A stretch of 64,000 nucleotides of DNA from the NCBI RefSeq assembly GCF_036785885.1, contig NC_092316.1, forward strand, positions 48,555,001 to 48,619,000. Reading direction: 5' to 3'. The stretch's first letter is position 1, and each line of letters begins with the position of its first letter. This stretch comes from Coffea arabica. Lineage: Eukaryota > Streptophyta > Magnoliopsida > Gentianales > Rubiaceae. A program made the position numbers and the translations under genes. Below, in pieces: positions 55,919-64,000 of this stretch. The notes beneath the pieces are model-generated. The model saw only the letters and a program-made list of their open reading frames with translations, did not search any database and had not been told where the DNA came from.

Positions 55919-58900
55919 ATGAAGCCTGCGCGTTCTAGGAGCGGAAAAGCTCTCACTATTGGGGCTGAGCAAAGCAACGCAGCCCACCAGGAAGACATCT
56001 CTGAAGGGCAGGAGTCCCCAAGGATTCAACCCGCAAACGAAGAAGTCATAACCCGTATGGCCGAGTTTGTAAACGAAAATCCCAACATCTTTGAGGAGTT
56101 GGGTAGGTACCTTAAGAGGCAAGGCAAACAGAAGGCTGAATCCTCTAAAAGGAAGTCGGATGGGTCTCCTGAAGACTCATCTGAAGAGGAGTCGGATGGG
56201 AGGCGCCTAAGCCGAAGTGCCTCAAAACGGGCATTCTCCAAGGCCACCTCTAAGGTAGCCTCATTGACAAAGGCCTTTTCCCAGGGACTCTTGGGACGGC
56301 GACCTGAGGAAGAACCTCGGCCCCTGGAAATACCCGGGGTGAATTACATGAGGGCTCCACCCTTCACTGATGACATCAATGAGGAAAGGGTTCCTCCAAA
56401 CTTCAAGCTCCCCTCGATACCATCCTATGACGGCCGAGGTGATCTCGAGAATCACATCCACGCCTTCATCTCGGCCTTCCGCCTGTATTGCATCCCTGAC
56501 CCTGTCATATGCTGGGCTTTTTCAGTATTTCTCCAGGGGACGACTCGAAAATGATTTTGGGGCTTAGAACTCAGGAGCATCTCAACCTTGGGGGAACTCG
56601 TAGAGAGATTCCTCCATCGATTTATTTCCTCCCGACCTACGACCAGGACCTCGGCATATTTGCTGAATATGCAACAGAACCCGGGAGAGTCACTTCGATC
56701 GTACGTCCAGAGATTCCATGAGGAAAGCGTACAAATACCTGACCCCAATGAGCAAGTCACTATTGCTGCTTTCACCCATGGGCTTGTTTCCGGAGTATTC
56801 AACACGAGGATCCACAAGAAGTATCCCCGCACACTCCACGACCTGTGGTTGAAGGTCGAGAAGGGCATACAGGCCGAGGACCTCAACCGCATGAAAAAAG
56901 AAGTACAAGCTGCTCGCCCAAGGGCTGACGCCCGAAGAGGGAAGGAGCCCAGCCGAAGTGAAGTGGGGACAGGAGGTGGCTTCCAAAGTCCTGGCCGAGA
57001 CCGCCGCAGTGTGTTTGACAGGATTTCTAAGGGGAAGGCACCCATCCTTGAGTCCGAGCTGACTCCCATGAACACCACCCGATTTCGGATGTTATCCGTC
57101 ATAGAACAGAACAACCTCGGGAAGGCACCTCCCAAGATGTACGGCAGCAGGGATAAGAGGAACTCGAACCTCTACTGCCTATACCACCGGGATATAGGAC
57201 ATGAAACCGAGGATTGCAACGATCTCAAGAGGGAGATCGAGAACCTCATCCGACAAGGAAACTTGAAGCAGTTCATCCGCCGAGGTGGAGGTCATCAGCG
57301 TGACGAAAACCGACGTGATAGACGAGGTGACCAACGCCGAGACGAGAGGCGGACGTCGAGAAGCAGCTGTCGGCCTCCTGAGGATCCTAAGGAGACAAAA
57401 AGGCCTCCCCGAGATGGATCTTCAGGCCAGGGGTTGGGGTACGGGCCAAACATTGCCGGACTTATTAACACTATTGCCGGAGGTCCGACGGGAGGAGATA
57501 GCCAGAACTCCCGGAAGAGGACCTACAGACAAGCTAAACCGGATCAAGCAGAGTCGAGTTCTCGCCTATCCGAAGTCATTTCCTATGGCCCTACCGATCC
57601 TGTCCCAGCCGCCTCGAGTAGCCACGAGGCACTAGTAATCGAAGTGCTCGCCAACAATTACATCGTTAAGAAAGTCTACATTGACCCCGGGAGTTTGGTA
57701 AATGTCATTTATCTCCGCACTTTTGAGAGCCTTAAGTTGGCTAGGGAGCACATGACTCCGGTGCGGACTCCCCTTGTAGGGTTTGGGGGACAAATCGTCC
57801 ATCCCGAGGGAATGGTGACCCTGACGGTGACCGTGGGACACCACCCCCGCTGCCGAACTATCCCTGTGAACTTTGTGGTGGTTAAGGCCGACTCTCCATA
57901 CAACTTGCTCTTGGGTCGACCCACTTTTAATGCTCTGCGGGCGGTGTACTCCACCTACCACCTGAGCTTCAAGTTTCTTATCCCCGCGGGAATCGCCGAA
58001 GTCAGTAGCGACGTCTGCGCTGCTCGGGAGTGTTACCTCGCCACCTTACAAGCAACTTCCACATCGACCGTCGATGTGAGACCCGAGAAGAGGTCAAGTA
58101 TCCTCTCGATAGATTGCGTTGATCCTCAGCAAGCCGAGAAGATCCCAAGGCTGGAGACTGGGGATGAGGTGGAAGAGATTCCCCTGGACCCCACGAAACC
58201 TGATCGGATGGTCCGCATCGGCACTCGACTGCCAGGCCCGATTAAAAGAGGTATGGTGGACCTCCTCAGAGATTATCGGGACGTCTTCGCTTGGGCCGCA
58301 GATGAGGTTCAAGGAGTTCCGCACCACCTCATGATATATGAGCTGAACGTCGACCCCCAAGTCCGCCCGGTTAAACAGAAAAGAAGGCACCTCGGCCCTG
58401 AGCGCAGCCGAGCTGTGCGTGGAGAAGTGGACAAACTCCTGCTCTCGAAGATAATCCGAGAGGTCCAATATCCAACATGGTTATCTAACCCGGTCATGGT
58501 CAAGAAGGACACCGGGGTTTGGAGAATGTGCGTCGACTTCACCGACCTCAACAAAGCTTGTCCCAAGGATTGCTACCCATTGCCCAAGGTCGACACCTTG
58601 GTGGACTCGGCGATGGGTTATGAGGTCCTTTGCTTTTTTGATGCCTTCAAGGGGTATCACCAGATCGGAATGAGTCCAGAAGATCAGGAGAAGACTGCCT
58701 TCTACACTGACTAAGGCACATATTGTTACACCACCATGCCTTTCGGACTGAAGAACACCGGGGCTACGTATCAACGCTTGGTTAACCAAGCTTTTAAATC
58801 TCAGATCGGCCGGATTGTCGAGGCCTACGTAGATGATATCCTTCTCAAGAGCCACACGACCTCCACATTCCTTTCCGACCTAAAAGAAGTCCTGAAAATC

Positions 58901-61160
58901 CTTCGGGAGATGCGAATGATGCTAAACCCCAAGAAATGTGTTCTCGGGGTCACTTCGGGGAAGTTCTTGGGCTACCTCGTCTCCAGACGGGGTATTGAAG
59001 CAAATCCGGACAAGGTGAGGGCAATCCAAGAAATGTCTCCACCTCGGTGTGTCCGCGACGTCCAGAGGCTGACGGGGCGGTTGGCCGCCCTGAACCGGTT
59101 CTTATCGCAGTCAGCCTCCAAGGCACTGTTATTTTTCAAAGTTCTCAAGAAGGCCGACGACTTTTCCTGGACTAAAGAGTGTCAATAGGCGTTTGAGCAG
59201 TTAAAGGAATACCTCAACCACCTCCCAACACTCACCTCACCTCGTCCGGGGGACAAGTTATTCTTGTACCTATCTGCTGCGGCCGAAGCTGTAAGTGCCG
59301 TGCCGATAGGGAGGAAGGTGTACAAATGCCTGTTTATTATATTAGCCGAGTCCTCCGAGGTCCGGAAACCAGATACACTCAGGCGGAGAAGCTCGTGCTG
59401 GCCTTAATCTATGCAGCTCGTAGACTTAAGCCCTACTTCTTAGCCCACCACGTTTGCTTGAGGACTGACCAACCACTTCGGCAAGTCTTATCACGGCCAG
59501 AGGCTTCTGGACGTCTTACTAAGTGGGCCATTGAGTTGGAGGAGTACGACTTATCTTACGAGTCTCGCACGGCAATCAAAACTCAAGCCCTCGCGGACTT
59601 CCTAGCCGAGTTCACTTTTGATGAGGTGAATAAAGTCACCCCGGCCACTACCCAGGTTACCACCCCGTCTATCGTCAAGCCTCAACGCTGGACTTTGCAT
59701 GTGGACGGTTCGTCCAATAGTGAGGGTAGTGGGGCAGGCTTACTTCTCGAAAACCCCCAGGGAGAGGTGTGCTCGTACGCTCTGAGATTTGACTTTGCTG
59801 CCTCTAACAATGAAACCAAATACGAGGCTGTTATTGCCGGCCTACAACTAGCTCGAAAACTCGGAGCCTCACACATCTTGGTCTATAGTGACTCCCAACT
59901 CGTCGTGTGCCAAATACTAGGTGAATACGAGGCCAGCGAAGAGGTGATGCATCGTTACCTCTCCAAGGTCCTCCAGCTGGCGACACACTTCGAGTCTTTT
60001 GAAATCCAAAGAATATCGCGGTCACAAAACAGAAGGGCTGACGCCCTCTCCCAGCTTGCTTCTACCTCTTTCTCCGACCTGAACAAGACGATTTTCGTAG
60101 AAGTCCTAGCCGAGTCAGGATATATAACTGAGGTCGTGTACCCCGTCTACCTTGGGGACACCTAGATGGGGCCCCTAACTCGATTTCTAAGCCAGGGTGA
60201 GCTCCCTGAAGACCGAGCTGAATCACGGAAGTTTCAACGAAAAGCCGCTCGGTACACCCTCCGACAAGGTCTTTTGTACAAGAGGTCTTATTTCGGCCCC
60301 TGGCTGCGATGTATCACGCCGGAGGAAGGTGAGAGAATCCTCCAAGACATACATGAAGGACTTTGTGGTGCTCACGTCGGCTATAGGATGTTCGTTAAGA
60401 AAGCTTTATTGCTTGGGTACTTCTGGCCGACCATGAGGGTAGATGCCCAGGTCATGGTCCTTAGTTGCCCCTCCTGTCAGCACCACGCCCCTGAGCACCA
60501 CCAGCCGACCAACCTTATGATCCCCATCACCTCGCCGTGGCCATTCGAGCAATGGGGAACTGATATAATCGGCCCATTTCCAAGGGCTCCAGGCAACTAT
60601 GTCTACGTGATGGCAGCAGTGAATTATTTCACCAAATGGGTTGAGGTCGAGCCCCTGAGAAGCATCACCGGGGCTGCTGTTCAAAAATTCTTTTGGAAGA
60701 GCGTGGTTTGTCGCTTCGGCCTGCCCCGGGTGGTCATCTCGGATAATGGCAGGCAGTTCGTGGATAATCCTTTCAAGGCGTGGTGTGAAAACTTGGGGGT
60801 TAAGCAATATTTCACTTCGGTTGGACACCCTCAGGCAAATGGACAAGCCAAAAACTTCAACCGAACTCTCCTCCATGGATTCAAGACCAGGCTACACCGG
60901 GTTGGATCGTCGTGGATGGAAGAGCTCCCCAGCGTGCTGTGGTCCTACCGAACCACGTCGAGATCAGCAACCCAAGAGACTCCGTTTTCCTAACTTATGG
61001 GTCCGAGGCTGTCGTCCCAACCGAATTCATTACCCCGAGTCCACGAATGGCCGCATATGCTGCCGAAGTCAATGAAGAAGAACGGCAAGTTGACCTCGAC
61101 CTCGCCGAGGAGAAGCGTGATATGGCCGCGGCCAAAGTCGCTATTTACAAAAATATCCTA
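55919..61160 (+). pseudogene. Tat-lineage Ty3 gag-pol polyprotein, broken and 3'-truncated
   Basis: Gag starts at ATG 55,919 and includes a Ser/Lys/Glu-rich leader and the retrotransposon gag core (GRGDLENHIHAFISAF; LRSYVQRFHEES). A CxxH...HxxxDC knuckle-like stretch follows near 57,175. The protease has a DPG box (YIDPGSLVNVIY). RT has WRMCVDFTDLNKACP, MPFGLKN and AYVDDILL near 58,830. RNase H 1 begins ~59,326. A second, archaeal-type RNase H (LHVDGSSNSEGSGAG, YEAVIAGLQLA) lies near 59,690-60,050; the dual RNase H marks the Tat lineage. Integrase has its zinc region (CPSCQHH), WGTDIIGPFP and ISDNGRQF, but NGQAK where the catalytic Glu belongs. Stops at 56,552, 58,712, 59,186 and 60,163 and frameshifts at ~59,200-59,326 and ~60,970 inactivate it. 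The frame is cut at ~61,160 in the integrase C-terminal region. Confidence 0.85.
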
Positions 61161-61162
61161 AC

Positions 61163-64000
61163 TGTGACGCCCCACATCTCCCTAAGGCGGACCAAAGGGT
61201 ATCCGCGGACGCCTGCCCAGCTCACGCCAGGACTCAAGCAATTCCATTCAATTTCAAACCGAACTAAACACTTCGATGAGAGTAACATGAATACAATAAT
61301 GCGGAAGCGTTCAAGCTTAATAAGTCACTTAATGTATAACCAGTACATTGGGTAATCATGAAACGACTTAAATTCAAAGTACACATCAGGGCCCAAACTT
61401 TTCAAGTTTACAATTTTCAAAAGTACAACCCAAACCAGGGCCTAGTCAAAATTTATAACAGGAGTCTTAACAAAATTACAACGGATGGTTTCTCCATATT
61501 TCTCCAAAAGTCGGTCCTGTTAAGGAAAACAAAACTATAGGGTGAGCTAAACGCTCATGAGGCCAAGAACACACAAGCAAGCACTTAGTCAAATAACAAA
61601 CCCAAATTTAATAAATAAAGCCATGTCTTTTCAATAATCAATCATTCAAACAGGAAAAGTAATCAGAAACAATTCAAGGATATAGTAGCTCTCAGGAGCT
61701 AAGTTCCACTCGATCTGCCGATGTCATTCGTATACCTTCCCGCATTGACCCTCCTGTCAACCGAGTCGGTATTTCCATTTCCGTAAATCACCACTTACTT
61801 TCCTCCGTCCACCGTACACCCCAAGGGCCCACAAGTCTATTATTGGGAGATACTCTACGAGTATGCCAAGTAAGACCTCTTATTAGGTCGAGCTTATGTG
61901 TATCTCATGGCTCGCCCCAGTCCCCGACCAAGCCCATTACCGGCTCGAATCTAAGGTTGGCCTATGAGTTTGGGCGTCCCCCATTCATTTGAAGGTCGAG
62001 GAGGTTCACTCCAACGACACAAGCATTCATGACATAACATTACATTTCATTCATTCATTCAATACATTCCATTCATTCATTTGAAATTAGAACGAGTGCG
62101 ATAAAGTACGCACCCGCCCTTATTTTTAAAACTTTCAACAAATACCACAATTAAACAAGTATCAAAATTCACACACTTGACACTCACCGAGCAATTCAAT
62201 AAAAATTATTTTCTGGGAGTTCAAGTGTCCGCGGTGAGATCCTCTTGAAGGTCTCCTTGCGCGCCTGGCAATTTAATAGCGAATAATCATACAATTAACC
62301 CACTTATCAAGAAGATTGTACATTAGTACAATCTAAGGATTATTTCGCAAAAAGGAACCTCAATTACACGTAAATCGAGGTTCAACTTGCCTTTTATTAT
62401 GTACAATAATATTTGAGTTTTTATCTTGAAAATCGTAAGCAAAACGTTTAAGAATATCAAAAGAACAAAGAGTTTTTGAAAAACTCTATTTCTTTGGAAT
62501 TGAAAAATTTTTCAGTTTTATGATGAATCTTTGAAAAATCATAACTCGCTCGGTATAAGTCGAGAATTGGAAAACTTTATACCGTTGGAAACCTCTTAGA
62601 GAGTATTATAAGTTCGTAGAAGACACTTTTCCATGAATCGAAGTGAAAAGCGGTAAAAAATGAGCTTGAAAACGCAGGGTTGGTTTTCATGGCAGAATTA
62701 AGTTGGATTTCGGCCAACTTTGGAAATTCGGCACGATTCACACGTTGTAAACCGGCCTCTGAAATTTGCAGCTCAATTAGTGTTACAAGTGAGGTTTATA
62801 ACAAAACAAGCGGATCAAGAATCAGAGTTTCGAGTACCGAGATACGGTAGCCCGAAGTTGAGCAAATTCAAGACTGGATGAGAATTTTCCAGATTTGAAC
62901 CTCCAACATGAGGAATTTAATTGGGTATCGAAACGAACTTGGATTGGTACCAAAATTGGCAGTATTTCAATACTATATGGAAAGTATCTCTCTATCGAAT
63001 TTTGAGGAAAAAATACCTTCGGCAAGGTAGTTAATTAGCCCACCAAAGTTCAAGAAAAATCCTAAGGCAATCTGTCTTTGACTTGCATTTCCCAATTTCC
63101 AATCGTCTAACCAAGAAAGTTATCCAACCATGGTTCATTTGTGAAATAAGGGTCTAAGATACACCCATAATATCTTTGGTAAGTGTTTAATATCAAAAAC
63201 ATCAACTAACAAGTTCACTCCAAGATTTGGTTCCAAACCAGTCCAAACATTAGGGTTTTCCAAAACAGAGCAGTCCACTTGTTTCAGTCACAAATCAGTC
63301 AATATAGCTTGAAATCGAGCATGGCTTACGCCTTTGGAAAATACATTCATAGGACTAAAATATCACAGAAGAAATCATTTCCAAATTCGGCACCCAACTG
63401 GTTCAAATTCGGGCATCAAGTTGCTGCCTGACCACTTCATTCCAGACGAACAGAGCAACAGGACAGCGAACTTAAAACATTTGGTTCGGCTTGCTCACAA
63501 AGAATCAGAACGTGCATTATATACTAAATTAAAGCTAGGAATGTCTAGTTTCAAACGCCACTGACGGCACATGATTTTGACATCCGAGGACAGAGTTATA
63601 GCCAAAATACTACTGCTGGTCGGAGTCATACGCGAATCAGTTTCCAGATTTGCTGGTTTCTAAAAAAAATTCATTTGCCCATTCAAACCTCGTTATTTTT
63701 CAATGAAATTTTCCACACCTCTAATACATCATATAAGCATCCAGTTCAAGCCATTAGTTCATTAAAAACTGGCCTTAAAATGGCCGAATAAAACAGGGGT
63801 AGAATCGGAAGTTTTCGCTTCTTGCACCCAATGAAGTTCCTACTAATTACCCACCACTAATGCATCATTATAATCACTAAACCAACAATATAATCACCAT
63901 TAATTATCACATCAGCAACAACAACCCAAGTGTGGGAATTCCAAGAACCCACAATCACATTTTTACACCATAATCAAGTAACTAAGTGCATGCATGAGCT
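61163..64000. repeat. LTR-like sequence inserted in the Ty3 element, to window end
   Basis: The integrase reading frame stops being recognisable right before TGTGACGCCCCACATCTCCC. A TGTNACGCCC start is common for LTRs of plant chromovirus (Tekay/Del) elements, which can be several kb long. No coding domain is seen in the following 2.8 kb. A 22-bp hairpin (AGATTGTAC..GTACAATCT) is at 62,313-62,334, and CATTCATT repeats are near 62,045-62,085. The right end and internal region are outside the window, so this could equally be a solo LTR or another repeat. Confidence 0.45.

Noticed and set aside
55280..57135. Several minus-strand frames over the Ty3 LTR and gag
   Set aside because: Antisense shadows of GC-rich gag/LTR sequence with no domain.
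63334..63564. 76-codon frame near the window end
   Set aside because: Inside the LTR-like repeat and without any recognisable feature.
1..64000. CRISPR arrays, bacterial operons, tRNA or rRNA genes
   Set aside because: Looked for; none found. Introns, poly-A retroposons and plant transposons rule out a prokaryotic source.

Overview
The window is nuclear DNA of a flowering plant, almost certainly a eudicot. It holds two intact-looking plant genes with GT-AG introns, a VTI1-type v-SNARE and the clock gene TOC1/PRR1, set in AT-rich intergenic DNA full of plant transposons. The species cannot be told from the sequence.

Layout. (1) 1-~14,700: a rearranged cluster of endogenous pararetrovirus (Caulimoviridae) sequence with small 5' ORFs, coat protein, 30K-type movement protein, protease, reverse transcriptase/RNase H, translational transactivator (TAV), five promoter/leader copies and a tRNA-Met primer site. 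Pieces lie in both orientations. 7,007-13,015 is a near-perfect palindrome (about 3 kb arms, 25-nt core at 10,011). Every long viral gene is broken, except that the small 5' ORFs at 5,300-6,251 are largely open. (2) ~14,700-18,345: AT-rich DNA with MITEs and a tandem repeat. (3) 18,364-24,572: a full-length but dead L1-type LINE with an 18-bp target-site duplication, ORF1, and ORF2 (endonuclease, RT, zinc-binding domain, RNase H), followed by SINE-like modules. (4) 26,049-28,915 (+): VTI1-type Qb-SNARE, five coding exons, 221 aa. (5) 31,088-35,851 (-): TOC1/PRR1, six coding exons, 543 aa. (6) 36,400-47,735: intergenic DNA with several MITE families (hAT, MULE-like, foldback). (7) ~47,735-51,200 (-): a decayed hAT transposase (DUF4371/TTF-type), interrupted by ~1.4 kb of other DNA. 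(8) 51,286-54,700: a Tourist-like MITE and other repeats. (9) ~55,300-61,160 (+): a Tat-lineage Ty3 retrotransposon (5' LTR, primer site, gag-PR-RT-RNH-aRNH-integrase) with stops and frameshifts, cut off on the right by a sequence beginning TGTGACGCCC that looks like the LTR of another family and may run to the window end.

How the parts relate. The two host genes are unrelated in function (vesicle fusion; circadian repression). The mobile elements are all defective. The pararetroviral cluster is the most unusual part: two virus-type promoters face each other across a perfect palindrome, so transcription from either would give a long self-complementary RNA. That is a plausible siRNA source, or alternatively an assembly fold-back; raw long reads would decide.
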